Below are positions 35,560 through 44,976 of a stretch of 57,827 nt of DNA, piece by piece. The translations under genes and the position numbers were made by a program. Below the pieces are notes generated by a model, which saw only the letters and a program-made list of their open reading frames with translations, did not search any database and had not been told where the DNA came from. Location of the stretch: NCBI GenBank assembly GCA_948444795.1, contig CAOJUX010000001.1, positions 1 to 57,827 on the forward strand. The letters are read 5' to 3'. This DNA is from an uncultured Erysipelotrichaceae bacterium (GTDB lineage: Bacteria; Bacillota_I; Bacilli_A; RF39; UBA660). Positions within the stretch are counted from its first letter, which is position 1. Each line of letters starts with the position of its first letter.

Positions 35560-35790
35560 AAATAAAACACGCCAACTTCATCTTAAGGACGAAAATTGCC
35601 GTGGTACCACCTTAATTCCTAGTAAAAACTAGCTTTATATCTTATATAGGAGATTGCCCTTTAAAACTTAGAAAGTAAGTTCATAAATTTCTTTAGTTAA
35701 TTTTCACCAAACATTAACTCTCTTTATAAAGAATATTTTACTACTACTCTTTCATCAACGCTTTAATGTATTATATTAAATTTTTAAAAA
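35560..35790 (-). promoter_or_regulatory. Leucine T-box riboswitch leader
   Basis: Minus strand: T-box core AAGGTGGTACCACGG (35599-35613), preceded by a Stem I with AAGAGAGTTAATGTTTGG and, further on, GAACTTACT. The likely specifier is CTT (35677-35679), a Leu codon followed by A, in agreement with leuS. The 3' end of the leader is less clear: I do not see a strong terminator before the RBS, so control could be by weak termination or translation. Confidence 0.9.
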
Positions 35791-35815
35791 TAGTTCAAGA
35801 TATGGATGATATTTT

Positions 35816-36313
35816 TTAGTTATTTGTTAAAACTCCTGTTAAAATTAAATTATTATTAGTTTTTATAATAATAATTTCATCTTCATTTTTAAATTGATAA
35901 TTAATATTAAATAATGAGCTATTTTGAAGCGAATATAAATATTCTAAATAATTATTATTATAATTTACATTTTGTCTTAAAACTGAGAATATTCTATATT
36001 TATATTCATCATTTTTAAAAGTTAAATAAATATAAGAGTTTTCTTCAAAAAAATCATTATTTTGATATTCTTTTAAAATATTATAATCTAAATTATTAAT
36101 AGTTATTACTTTATTTTCTATGTAAAAATCACTTGTTTTTTTATTTTCTATTACATATGGAATATTTATAATAATATCTTCTTTAATTTCTTTATTTACT
36201 ATTAAATCTTTTCCATTTTCAATATTGCTAAATTCAATTGGAGATATTATTAACAATATATTTATAATAATAATTAATAAAAAAAATATCTTAAATTTGT
36301 TCATATATTTCAC
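35816..36313 (-). CDS. Sortase-B-like membrane protein lacking catalytic residues
   Basis: 165 residues. A membrane helix (about 8-25) precedes a sortase-like core: NLDYNILKEYQNNDFFEE, then IYLTFKNDEYKYRIFSVLR, then YLYSLQNSSLF and DEIIIIKTNNN. The layout follows class B sortases, but the catalytic His motif (GHN...) and the LSTC-type Cys are absent; the corresponding strand ends IIIIKTN. It would therefore be a pseudo-sortase, perhaps binding sorting signals. The match is by eye, so alternative folds remain possible. An NPQTG protein lies at 31298-32266. Confidence 0.65.
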   Translation of the reverse strand: MKYMNKFKIFFLLIIIINILLIISPIEFSNIENGKDLIVNKEIKEDIIINIPYVIENKKTSDFYIENKVITINNLDYNILKEYQNNDFFEENSYIYLTFKNDEYKYRIFSVLRQNVNYNNNYLEYLYSLQNSSLFNINYQFKNEDEIIIIKTNNNLILTGVLTNN

Positions 36314-36382
36314 CTATTATTAATATAACAAATCTAAGATATAAACTTTGTCGAAAAAAATTTTTTACTTTTTATAATATTA

Positions 36383-37538
36383 TTATTCGATAGATAAAAT
36401 GTAAGGGTCAGCTTTGGTACCTATGCCAGAAGATGTTTTTATTTGGTATTTTAAATATATACAACCTCGCGCTAACCAATTAGCAGCTGCTCCATAGCTA
36501 GAATTATCATATAAATTGCCATTTACAAGAGGAGAAAATACTCGGTTTTCAAAAGAAGAACTTGCTGTAATTAACCATTGAATGTCATTAATTTGTAACC
36601 AATTATTATTGAAACATAAAGAATCATTATAATTATCTAAACTTTTCTTTAGACAATCTCCACTTGTGGCAAAGCCATAATCACTTGGATATGCTAAGGC
36701 TACTTTGCCTATCCAATTTTTAGGATTAGTTCCATATACATTATTATTTCTTTCTCCTTGATAAAATTGTTCTGCTACATATCTACTTCCATCTAGTCCT
36801 CCTAAATACCATTTGCTGTTCCCTATCATATTTTTAGCAGAATCATTTAAATTATTATAATATTCACCATTTAAGTATTTTTGTAGTGTTGCATTACTCC
36901 AATCATTTTTTCCATTTGTATCCCAGGCCATATTTCCAATTGATTCATTTTTTATCAATTTAACTCTCTCTTTAAATTCTCCAGTTCCATCATCAGTATT
37001 AAATATTCCTATTATTCGCCATAACTCATCATTAAATAAAACATAGTTATTTGGATCTTTTCCTATATATCTATAATCTATATTAGTATTTGCTCCTGTT
37101 TGAACAGTAGCTTCATGCGTAAATTTTACTAGTTCATTTGTCTCTTTTAATACTTCAATTAAATCTCTACTTGTATAACTTTCAAAACTTATAGTACATA
37201 TTGTGGGTTTGGTCGTTGATAGATTTACTTTCCAGTTTGATATTTCATCATCATATGTTACATCTACTGTTGCATCATTTGAGCATTCATATCCGACATA
37301 TTTATGACCATTTTTATCAGGAAAACTATCTTGTTTTACTCCATCCACTAGAACTGCTAAAGTTATATCTCCTTTGGTAAAGTTTGGCACTTTTCCTTCT
37401 AGTATATTAAATGTTTTACTTGTTTCAAATAATGCAAAACTTCTATATACTAAAATACCCCCCCCCCAGTACTAGGACTAGGGCCATTACGCTTAGGAGG
37501 GTGTATTTTAGTTTTTTATTCTTTTCAAATTTTTTCAT
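36383..37538 (-). CDS. Phase-variable surface protein, currently frameshifted at a G10 tract
   Basis: Translation begins at the ATG at 37538 (GGAGGAAG upstream) with KKFEKNKKLKYTLL and a membrane helix. A run of ten G (37458-37467) then puts the ribosome into a frame ending at TAG after YFSI. With nine G the helix reads on as GGGILVYRSFALFETSKTF and joins a 336-residue extracellular frame (KVPNFTKGDITL..., ending DPYILSIE). The mature part includes YRYIGKDPNNYVLFNDELWR and DYGFATSGDCLKKS, features of cell-surface proteins in related bacteria. In this assembly it is OFF. The frame change is certain from the sequence; switching is inferred. Confidence 0.85.
37458..37467. repeat. Homopolymer tract C10 in the coding region (G10 on coding strand)
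   Basis: Ten C on the plus strand, in codons for the membrane helix of the 36383-37538 protein. Nine (or six, twelve) would restore the full frame. Confidence 0.95.
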
Positions 37539-37615
37539 TTTTCTTCCTCCTATTTTCTATCACTATTATAACCCACTATTATTCATAATTCAATTAGTAA
37601 TAATATAAACATTTT

Positions 37616-38935
37616 TTAATTGTCTTTATTTATACAAAATACAGCATATAAAGGAATAGATTTAATTTTATTTTTAGCATCATATCCAAATTCATTAGCA
37701 CTAATTTTTATTGAATATTTTGGTTTAAATTTATCACAATAAATTTTTAAACTTTTAGATTTAGTGTTATTATTTGCTTTAACTTCTATAGGAATAATAC
37801 CATCTTTATTATATATCAAAAAATCAATTTCAGCTGTATCATTATATTTCCAATAATATAAGTCAAAGCCATTACTCTTAAGGGCATTGGCAACATAGTT
37901 TTCTGCTATTACTCCTTTATATAATGATATATTATCAGTTAAAATATCTTGAATAGATATTTTTAAAATGTTACTAAGAATACCTATATCACTTAGATAT
38001 AATTTAAATATTTCATCATCAACAAAGCCCTCAAGTGGTATTTCTGGTAATTTAATAAATCTAGATTTCATAACTATATTACTAGCACATAACCAATCAA
38101 TACTGGTTTCATATTCTCTTGCTCTTGCTTTTTTATCTAATTTAGAATATTGAAATTTACGAGAATTATTAGCAAGCTGGGTGGGTAATGATTTATATAC
38201 TTTATTAATTTTCAATGCTTCATTATCATTTGTAACATATTTATTCATATCATTAAAATATGAATTTAAAATATTATCCAATATTGTTATATCATATTTT
38301 ATATAATCACTATTTACTAATACCATATTATTTATACTCTCTGGCATTCCCCCAGTAATTAAATAAACTCTGTATAAATTCATTGCTTTTTCATGAACCG
38401 AAGTTGATAATTTTTTATTTTTAGTATATGCATCTTTAATTGCAGAAATAAGTAATTCTTCCCCCATTGCCATTAAAAATTCTTCAAAATCCATAGGATA
38501 CATATTAATCATTTTAACCTTACCTACTGGAAAAGATGATTTTGATCTTTTTAATTTTACGCCAAGTAAAGATCCAGCACATATTATTCTTACATTATTG
38601 TGTTTTTCACAAAAATATTTTAGTTCAGATATTAATTTTTCTGACTCTTGAATTTCATCAATAAATAAAACAGTATTTTCTTTTTCAATATCAAAATTTA
38701 ATAATACTTTTAATTGAAGGAATTTTTCATCAGATGTTAAATTCGAATTATATAAAGAAACAATATTGTCTTGTTCAAATAAATTTACATAAATATAATT
38801 TTCAAATTCATTTTCACAAAATTTATTTATTATATAAGTTTTCCCCGATTGTCTAACCCCAAGTAGCATTAAAGGTTTAATATTAATATTATTATTTTTC
38901 CAATCTAATAAATTATTATATATTTTACGCCACAT
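37616..38935 (-). CDS. AAA ATPase with DUF4143 domain
   Basis: 439 residues. It starts with a P-loop (LLGVRQSGKTYI), has Walker B LFIDEIQESEK, then sensor GSLLGVKL, and ends with a nuclease-like DUF4143 region (LYYWKYNDTAEIDFLIYNKDGIIPIEVKAN), whose D...ExK residues resemble PDDEXK. These ATPases are widespread in Bacillota and Bacteroidota and of uncertain function, perhaps DNA-related. It is a lone gene; its start is at 38935 and the region upstream carries the repeated element. No partner gene is obvious. Confidence 0.85.
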   Translation of the reverse strand: MWRKIYNNLLDWKNNNINIKPLMLLGVRQSGKTYIINKFCENEFENYIYVNLFEQDNIVSLYNSNLTSDEKFLQLKVLLNFDIEKENTVLFIDEIQESEKLISELKYFCEKHNNVRIICAGSLLGVKLKRSKSSFPVGKVKMINMYPMDFEEFLMAMGEELLISAIKDAYTKNKKLSTSVHEKAMNLYRVYLITGGMPESINNMVLVNSDYIKYDITILDNILNSYFNDMNKYVTNDNEALKINKVYKSLPTQLANNSRKFQYSKLDKKARAREYETSIDWLCASNIVMKSRFIKLPEIPLEGFVDDEIFKLYLSDIGILSNILKISIQDILTDNISLYKGVIAENYVANALKSNGFDLYYWKYNDTAEIDFLIYNKDGIIPIEVKANNNTKSKSLKIYCDKFKPKYSIKISANEFGYDAKNKIKSIPLYAVFCINKDN

Positions 38936-39335
38936 TACACATCACCTATAATAAGGTTAACATTATTAAAAAAATGAGTCAAGCATAAATATCACGTTTT
39001 TTGATGTTTTTTTGCGCAAAATTATCACATTTTTTGGTGATTTTTTGACTCGTTTTATCACTTTTTCATTCTAGAAGTTTTGTATCAAACTTCCATAGGA
39101 TAAAGAGAAGAATTTTATTATGGTCTTGCTTATTTTACAAAATAATTACATAATAAAAAAGCGCTTGCTCACTTATATACATTTCCAAGTGTATGAGCAT
39201 AACGCTTTAGCATAAAGCAAAGTGTTATCAAAAATTTTTTCTAACACATTTTTATTTTATGAAGTTTCCTTCATCTACATACATATTATCATATATTTTT
39301 AACTTTAACAATAGCTTTTAAAAAAAGAGATTTCT
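38936..39335. other. Intergenic region with repeated structured element
   Basis: 400 bp without a coding sequence. Positions 38980-39080 contain short repeats of TCAC...TTTTTTGATG type. The 3' part holds element copy A (39167-39294), and from 39160 a terminator-like hairpin on the minus strand (AGCG...TGCTCA / TGAGCA...CGCT then T6). Confidence 0.6.
39167..39294 (-). repeat. Structured intergenic element, copy A
   Basis: About 128 bp, almost identical to 45998-46126. It contains stem arms GCTCA...TGAGC, ATACAT/TGTAT and AACGCTTT/AAAGTGTT, and, near one end, GATGAAGGAAACTTCAT. Differences between copies fall mostly in loops or keep pairing. It may be an RNA gene or a small palindromic mobile element. 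No long ORF. Confidence 0.75.
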
Positions 39336-39740
39336 CTACTTTTCTTCATTAATAGTTATATTTAAGTTATTATTTTCAAGTTCAGCTTCTAAATTATCAC
39401 TATATTCTGGATTTATTTCAATTGTACTTTCAATATTATCATCATTTGTTACTTCTTTATCTAAAATACATTTAATATTTCCATTATCAAGTTTCTCACA
39501 TTTGGCATTTTTATTTTCACCATTTACTCTAACATTTAAATTTAATGCTTCTTTAACCGCGTCAACAATTTTATTATCTGTCATAGCATTAACAGTAAAT
39601 GTTCCTGCTATAAAAAATGCAAATATAGCAATACTTAAACTAATTTTTTTTATTTTTCTCATTCTTTCTTTTTCCTCTTTTCTAAACATTTCATAACCAA
39701 TTAAACGATTGGTATTTTTTTTAATATTATTTGGATTCAT
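39336..39740 (-). CDS. Membrane protein, putative anti-sigma partner of the ECF sigma
   Basis: 134 residues: an N-terminal basic cytosolic region of about 30 residues (RKEEKERMRKIKK), one helix (about 32-50) and a small extracellular domain with two cysteines (NAKCEKLDNGNIKCILD). The start shares one base with the ECF sigma stop (TAATG), as for cognate regulators. No zinc motif of the ZAS type is visible, so the call rests on position and topology. The short extracellular part might sense a cell-wall or redox signal. Confidence 0.7.
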   Translation of the reverse strand: MNPNNIKKNTNRLIGYEMFRKEEKERMRKIKKISLSIAIFAFFIAGTFTVNAMTDNKIVDAVKEALNLNVRVNGENKNAKCEKLDNGNIKCILDKEVTNDDNIESTIEINPEYSDNLEAELENNNLNITINEEK

Positions 39741-40213
39741 TATAATTCCTCCTTTAATTTTTTTCGTATACGATGAAGCCTTACTTTAACTACATTTGAG
39801 TTTAAATTTAAAATAGATGATATTTCTTTAATTTTATAGCCATAAACATAAAAAAGTTCAAATATTTTATTATCTTTTTCATTTAATTTATCTAATTTTA
39901 AATTTATTTCTAATGATTTATCTATAATTTCATTATGTTCATATTCATATAAAAAATCATCTTGAAACTCAAAATCTATGTTCTTATTTTTTAGATATTT
40001 ATAAGAACAATTTCTAGCAATAGTTGCTATATAAGATTTTAAATTAGTATTTATTTTATTTTGGTTTTTCCATAAAAGATAAAAAGTTTCTGATACTATA
40101 TCTTCTTTATCTTGATATGTTAAATTATGACTTACAATATTACTTACTATTTTATAAACATAATTACTGTATTCTTCTATTATAATATCTATATTGCATA
40201 CTATTTTATTCAA
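39740..40213 (-). CDS. ECF-type RNA polymerase sigma factor
   Basis: 157 residues. Sigma-2 like region: DKEDIVSETFYLLWKN; sigma-4 like region: YVYGYKIKEISSILNLNSN followed by VKVRLHRIRKKLKEEL. The length and lack of a sigma-3 domain define an ECF factor. It is the first gene of a two-gene unit with the membrane protein below (TAATG). The upstream promoter (40251-40279) has an ECF-like TGTAACC box, consistent with autoregulation. Confidence 0.9.
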   Translation of the reverse strand: MNKIVCNIDIIIEEYSNYVYKIVSNIVSHNLTYQDKEDIVSETFYLLWKNQNKINTNLKSYIATIARNCSYKYLKNKNIDFEFQDDFLYEYEHNEIIDKSLEINLKLDKLNEKDNKIFELFYVYGYKIKEISSILNLNSNVVKVRLHRIRKKLKEEL

Positions 40214-40250
40214 GTCTTATAAATACCTCCTTTTGAACTAGTTCATTATA

Positions 40251-40279
40251 TAGATAGTAAAATTAATTAAAAGGTTACA
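40251..40279 (-). promoter_or_regulatory. ECF-type promoter upstream of the sigma factor gene
   Basis: Minus strand TGTAACC (40273-40279) followed by TTTT, a 16-nt spacer and TATCTA (40251-40256). The GTAACC-type -35 box is typical for ECF promoters; the -10 is weaker. Confidence 0.65.
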
Positions 40280-40294
40280 AAAAAAAAGTAGATT

Positions 40295-42019
40295 TTATTC
40301 TACTTGATAAAAATTTAATATACTATCTCCAATATTTTTAGCTATTTCTTCTTTATTATCTACAATCCATTTGGCATCATTATAATCATCATGATAAGCA
40401 ATTTCTATTAATGTAGCATTTTTATGAAAAGAATCATTAGCTTCTCCTAAAGATTTATTGGCATATTTAATTCCTCTATCACTAGTATTATCTTTATTTG
40501 GATAAATACTATATAAATTATGATAGATATTACTAGCAATAGAATATGATTTAGAACTTGCATTATCAACATATATTTCCATACCATGAGTATCATGCAG
40601 CTCACTTCCATTTGAGTGAATAGCAAGGTGAAGATCGCTTTTTACATAATTACTTTCACTTAACCAGAGATTAATATTTCCATTAGGTCTATTACGATAA
40701 ACTTTAACGTTATGATCTTTTAAATATTTTTCTAAATAATCTGTTAATTTATTCATTACTTGTTTTTCTGTTGTATATCCAGCACTTTTAATTCCATAGT
40801 TTTCACCTTGATTAGATGGACTTAAGTATACTACTAAGTTTTTTTCTCCTACTTTAAAATCAAATGAAGTCACTTCACTTTCATAATTATATTTTTTGTA
40901 AGCTTTAGCTTTAATTGTTACATCTTCATTAATGGTTATTGGTCCCTCATAAAGATTACTTTCTTCTGTCGGCTCTTTGCCATCTAAAGTATAATAAATG
41001 ATTGCTTTATTTGTATCACTAATTAGTCTTACACTACTTCCTTTTTTTATGTAAGTGAAATTTTTATCTGTATACACTGGTTTTACATTTTCTTTTGGAA
41101 GAATAGTTATACTAACATTATCTTTTTTAGATACTTCATAAAAGTCTTTATAACTTGCTACTAGTTCTAAATTATACGTAACATCATCTCTTAACATATT
41201 AGCTGGGATTTTTATATAACCATTTATATTATCTTCACTAAAACTACTTTCTAATTGACCTTGGTTATATAAATTTACTGTAACTTTAGTAGCATTTATG
41301 CCTCCAGTATATTCTATATCTAAATCACTATAATCTAAAGTATTTACATCTAATAAATTAGTAATATTTATATTACCTACCACCGGAGTATTTATATAAA
41401 GATTAAATGTACTTGTTATACGATCATTTCTGTTTTTTAATTTTAAAATTACTTTTCCTGATAAATTATCAAAAATGCTTGTAGGAATAGCTAAAACATT
41501 ATCATTAACTTCTAAAGTACCTAAGATATTACCTTCATAGTACATTTCTAGTTTATATTCATTAGCATCTCCATCAATATTTAAATTATATATAGCACTA
41601 TTTGTGTAATGTTCATTATTACTACTTATAGTGGCATCTTTAGAAGTATAAAGATAAGTATTAGTAGCAAGTAAACTCTCACTTTTTTTATTAAAGGCTG
41701 TTACAGTAAACATATATTTTTTACCATTTTCTTCATAAAAATCGTTTAATTTAACTATGTTTTCATCGCTTTTGGTTTCGTAAACCACATTATTATTTTC
41801 ATCTTCACAAGTTATTTTATATTCAATACTATTAGGAGATGCAGAAAAATTCAAATATAAACTATTGTCTTTTTCTACCACATTAATTATCTCAAATTCT
41901 TTTAAATTTGGATGCAAATAATTATAAAAACCAATTAGAAAAAAAATAAAAAATAAAAGACTTGATAAACTTAAAAAAATAATTATCTTTTTATTTACAA
42001 CTACTTTCATATACTTCAC
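40295..42019 (-). CDS. Cell-wall amidase (Amidase_3) with chitobiase-type and Ig-like domains
   Basis: 574 residues: a signal anchor (about 11-30), several beta-type domains, then a chitobiase/hexosaminidase C-terminal-type module (about 327-392: IIYYTLDGKEPTEES...) and an N-acetylmuramoyl-L-alanine amidase domain from about 395. The amidase has TTEKQVMNKL (Glu ligand), HLAIHSNGSE (His ligand) and TLIEIAYHDD (catalytic Glu). The first ligand segment reads LSPSNQGEN rather than DPGHGG, as in one branch of this family. It would cut peptide stems from peptidoglycan outside the cell. Its stop lies close to the ECF promoter, but it is transcribed from its own upstream region. Confidence 0.85.
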   Translation of the reverse strand: MKYMKVVVNKKIIIFLSLSSLLFFIFFLIGFYNYLHPNLKEFEIINVVEKDNSLYLNFSASPNSIEYKITCEDENNNVVYETKSDENIVKLNDFYEENGKKYMFTVTAFNKKSESLLATNTYLYTSKDATISSNNEHYTNSAIYNLNIDGDANEYKLEMYYEGNILGTLEVNDNVLAIPTSIFDNLSGKVILKLKNRNDRITSTFNLYINTPVVGNINITNLLDVNTLDYSDLDIEYTGGINATKVTVNLYNQGQLESSFSEDNINGYIKIPANMLRDDVTYNLELVASYKDFYEVSKKDNVSITILPKENVKPVYTDKNFTYIKKGSSVRLISDTNKAIIYYTLDGKEPTEESNLYEGPITINEDVTIKAKAYKKYNYESEVTSFDFKVGEKNLVVYLSPSNQGENYGIKSAGYTTEKQVMNKLTDYLEKYLKDHNVKVYRNRPNGNINLWLSESNYVKSDLHLAIHSNGSELHDTHGMEIYVDNASSKSYSIASNIYHNLYSIYPNKDNTSDRGIKYANKSLGEANDSFHKNATLIEIAYHDDYNDAKWIVDNKEEIAKNIGDSILNFYQVE

Positions 42020-42066
42020 CTATTATTTTTTATATTATAACAAATTTAAAGCAATAAAAAAAGAGC

Positions 42067-43215
42067 TTACACTCCTTTAAAAAGAATAAATGTTAAAAAT
42101 ACGATATATATTAATAATACTATTAAGCCATTTATTTTATCGGTCTGTTTCGACTTTCCTTCTACACCAACTGCCATTATAGATAAATAACCTCCAACTA
42201 GACCTCCGATATGTGCAAAATTATCAATACCACTTAAAGAAAAGCCTAAAAGCAAGTTAAGTATTATAATTGGTATTATCTGGCGAGTTATAACACTTCC
42301 TAAATACAAACGGTAATGATAGCCAAAATAGATCATACTTCCAAGAAGACCAAATATTGCTCCACTGGCTCCAACTGATATAGATGATGAAAATACACTT
42401 GACATTAAAGATCCACTTATAGCACTCATTAAATACACAAAGATAAATTTCTTTTTGCCAATAAAATTTTCAAGTTGTGACCCTATTATAAATAAAGAAT
42501 ACATATTACATATCAAATGAATTATACCAGCATGCAAAAATGTCCCTGTAACTAAGCGATAAATTTCACCATTTTTTATAGCAGGTGAATATACAGCACC
42601 AAATTTATATAAAGTAAAAGAATCAGTACTTCCTTTCCCAAAAATATAAGTTAAGCAAAACATTATTATACATATTGCTATAAGGATAAAAGTAATTATT
42701 ATTTTTTTAGGTTTAAATGTATCTTCATATATTCGGTTATTTTCAACAGTTTTGGCATTTATTCCTTCTGTTATATTAACTATTAAATCTAAACCATTAG
42801 TATCGTTTATTAATTTTTTACTAAATTCAGGAAAATAAAAATCTAAAGCATTTATTTCTTTTTTACTATCATCTTTTAAATAAAAGTTTATTATGTCTTT
42901 AGTAGTGTTTATCTTTACATCTTCATTTAAATCTAAATATATATTAAAAGTTTTAGCAGTAAACGATAATGTTTTTCTTTTAATCTGTTTAACTACATTT
43001 TTTATTTTCATCATATCTACTTTAAATTGTTCATTATTATGAATATAATTTGAGTTTATACGAACTATTTTATAATCAGCTTCATTATTTTCAAGCCATA
43101 CTTCATCTTTAACGCCTTTAACTACAATGGGAGTATAATTCATTTCTGTTATAAAATAATGAACTAATTTCATTGTTATTTCATCTTTTTCTGTTATTGT
43201 TATTGTATTTGTCAT
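42067..43215 (-). CDS. Rhomboid-family intramembrane serine protease
   Basis: 382 residues. A soluble N-terminal part (about 1-165) precedes six membrane helices. The signature residues are HLICNMYSLF, GASGAIFG (catalytic Ser) and NFAHIGGLVGG (catalytic His). The size and N-terminal extension resemble Bacillus YqgP/GluP. Such enzymes cut membrane proteins and are linked to membrane protein quality control and Mn/Mg balance in Bacillus. It is divergent from the small membrane gene at 43280. Confidence 0.9.
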   Translation of the reverse strand: MTNTITITEKDEITMKLVHYFITEMNYTPIVVKGVKDEVWLENNEADYKIVRINSNYIHNNEQFKVDMMKIKNVVKQIKRKTLSFTAKTFNIYLDLNEDVKINTTKDIINFYLKDDSKKEINALDFYFPEFSKKLINDTNGLDLIVNITEGINAKTVENNRIYEDTFKPKKIIITFILIAICIIMFCLTYIFGKGSTDSFTLYKFGAVYSPAIKNGEIYRLVTGTFLHAGIIHLICNMYSLFIIGSQLENFIGKKKFIFVYLMSAISGSLMSSVFSSSISVGASGAIFGLLGSMIYFGYHYRLYLGSVITRQIIPIIILNLLLGFSLSGIDNFAHIGGLVGGYLSIMAVGVEGKSKQTDKINGLIVLLIYIVFLTFILFKGV

Positions 43216-43279
43216 ATTATGTCTCCTTAGTAATATATTTTATTATAAATCATATTATTAGTAAAGAGGAGGGATAATT

Positions 43280-43612
43280 ATTAATATACTTTTTTTAACG
43301 GTTATATTTATCATATCATTTGGTTTGCTTAATTATTCTATAGGAAAAATAATTCTTAATAATAAAGTTAATAATGATTTATTATTTGCATATTTAAGCA
43401 ACATAATTTTAATTATAGCTATTTTATTTTTTTTATTTACTTACGAATCTTTTTCTTTTAGTTTATACATTTCTTTCTTTCAAATGATTTTTTCTTTTTT
43501 ACTTATATATAATATTAAAGATATTTTTAATAAATATCAATTAATAACTATTCCCTACTTCTTTATATCTACTTTTATTTTTGCCAAATTATTTATTATT
43601 TTCTTTTTCTAA
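43280..43612 (+). CDS. Small four-helix membrane protein, apparent ATT start
   Basis: 110 residues if started at the ATT at 43280, which lies six bases after a strong AGAGGAGGG site. No ATG, GTG or TTG lies at that position, and the first near-cognate downstream is TTG at 43325 without a ribosome site. The helix at the extreme N-terminus (NILFLTVIFIISFGLL) is only complete with the ATT start, which supports it. It has four membrane segments. Function unknown. It overlaps the convergent rluD gene end by 24 bp. Confidence 0.65.
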   Translation: MNILFLTVIFIISFGLLNYSIGKIILNNKVNNDLLFAYLSNIILIIAILFFLFTYESFSFSLYISFFQMIFSFLLIYNIKDIFNKYQLITIPYFFISTFIFAKLFIIFFF

Positions 43613-44488
43613 AGTATTTAAATAATCTGCAAAATAAGTAGGAAGATTAGTTTCAAAGTACATTTCTTTTTTTGTAATTGGGTGAATAAATTTTATATTT
43701 TTAGAATGTAAGAATTGTCCATATTCTTTAATTATTTGAGTTCCATAAACAGGGTCATTAAATACTGGATATCCAATATATTTCATATGAACTCTTATTT
43801 GATGAGTTCTCCCTGTTTCCAAATTTAAACTAACTAATGTATGATTTTTAAATCTTTCTATAACAGTTAAGTGAGTTATAGCTTTTTTGCTATTTTTTTC
43901 TGTAACACACATAGTTTTTCGGTTTTCTTTATCTCTTCCAATTGGAGCATCTATTAAGGCTTTATTATGGGGAAAAACTCCAGTTATAAGGGCTATATAT
44001 TCTCTTCTTACCAAATGTTTTTGAAAATCTTCTGATAATATTTGATGAGCTTTATTATTTTTAGCTACTAACATAATACCTGAAGTGTCTTTATCAAGCC
44101 TATGGACTATTCCAGGCCTTATATTCCCATTTATATTACTTAAATTATTTGTATAATATAAAAGGCCATTTACTAAAGTATCAGTATAATTTCCGCTTCC
44201 AGGATGAACTGTCAATCCAGCTTTTTTGTTAATAACCATTATATCATTATCTTCATAGATTATATCAATGTCCATTTTAGTTGGAATTACATTTATTTCT
44301 TTGGAAATTTCATTTATAACTTCTATTACATCATTTAATTTTAGTTTATAACTTGGTTTGATGCTTTTACCATTTACTAATATATCTGAATTATCGAGCA
44401 TTTTATTTATTTCAGTTCGAGAATATTCTAATATTTTTGTTAAATATACATCTATTCTTATTCCAACATCATTTTCCTTTATTTTCAT
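43589..44488 (-). CDS. rluD: RluD-type 23S rRNA pseudouridine synthase
   Basis: 299 residues: N-terminal S4 domain (RIDVYLTKILEYSRTEINKML) and RluA-family catalytic domain with HRLDKDTSGIM, where the Asp is catalytic, then RREYIALITG and ETGRTHQIRVHM. RluD modifies U residues in helix 69 of 23S rRNA; other RluA enzymes modify other sites. It overlaps lspA by 20 bp, a common bacterial gene pair. Confidence 0.92.
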   Translation of the reverse strand: MKIKENDVGIRIDVYLTKILEYSRTEINKMLDNSDILVNGKSIKPSYKLKLNDVIEVINEISKEINVIPTKMDIDIIYEDNDIMVINKKAGLTVHPGSGNYTDTLVNGLLYYTNNLSNINGNIRPGIVHRLDKDTSGIMLVAKNNKAHQILSEDFQKHLVRREYIALITGVFPHNKALIDAPIGRDKENRKTMCVTEKNSKKAITHLTVIERFKNHTLVSLNLETGRTHQIRVHMKYIGYPVFNDPVYGTQIIKEYGQFLHSKNIKFIHPITKKEMYFETNLPTYFADYLNTLEKENNK

Positions 44489-44942
44489 TAATTTTATCTT
44501 CTCCTTTAATTACTGCGATTATAAGAAGTATTATTCCTATTACGATAAATGTATCAGCAAAATTAAATACTGGATAATTATAGTTAAAGATTTTTATAGA
44601 AATAAAGTCTCTAACATATCCTAAAAAGATGCGATCAATTAAGTTACCTAGTAAACCACCTATAATAAAACCAAAAGCTATATTATTTTTTAAATTTTTT
44701 TTAAAACTATACATATATCTATAAATTAATACTAAAGCAATTATACTAGCTATTACTAAAAACTCAAGTTTATAATTAAATATACTAAAAGCTGCTCCGT
44801 AATTATTTATATTATATATTTTAAAAAAATTATTGATTATTATTACCATATCATTTAATTTTAAAAATGAACTTATTAATATTTTAGATATTTGGTCTAC
44901 TAATAAAACTATTATAGATATAGCAAAAATTTTTTTGTTCAT
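44469..44942 (-). CDS. lspA: Lipoprotein signal peptidase (type II)
   Basis: 157 residues with four membrane helices. The catalytic aspartates lie in GGLLGNLIDRIF and FNFADTFIVIG, the standard LspA motifs. It cleaves lipoprotein signal peptides, matching the lipoproteins at 26647 and 23715 (lipobox C). It overlaps rluD by 20 bp and follows an ordinary promoter region. Confidence 0.97.
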   Translation of the reverse strand: MNKKIFAISIIVLLVDQISKILISSFLKLNDMVIIINNFFKIYNINNYGAAFSIFNYKLEFLVIASIIALVLIYRYMYSFKKNLKNNIAFGFIIGGLLGNLIDRIFLGYVRDFISIKIFNYNYPVFNFADTFIVIGIILLIIAVIKGEDKINENKGK

Positions 44943-44976
44943 ATAAATCGCTTCTTTCTAATGTATTATAGCAAAG

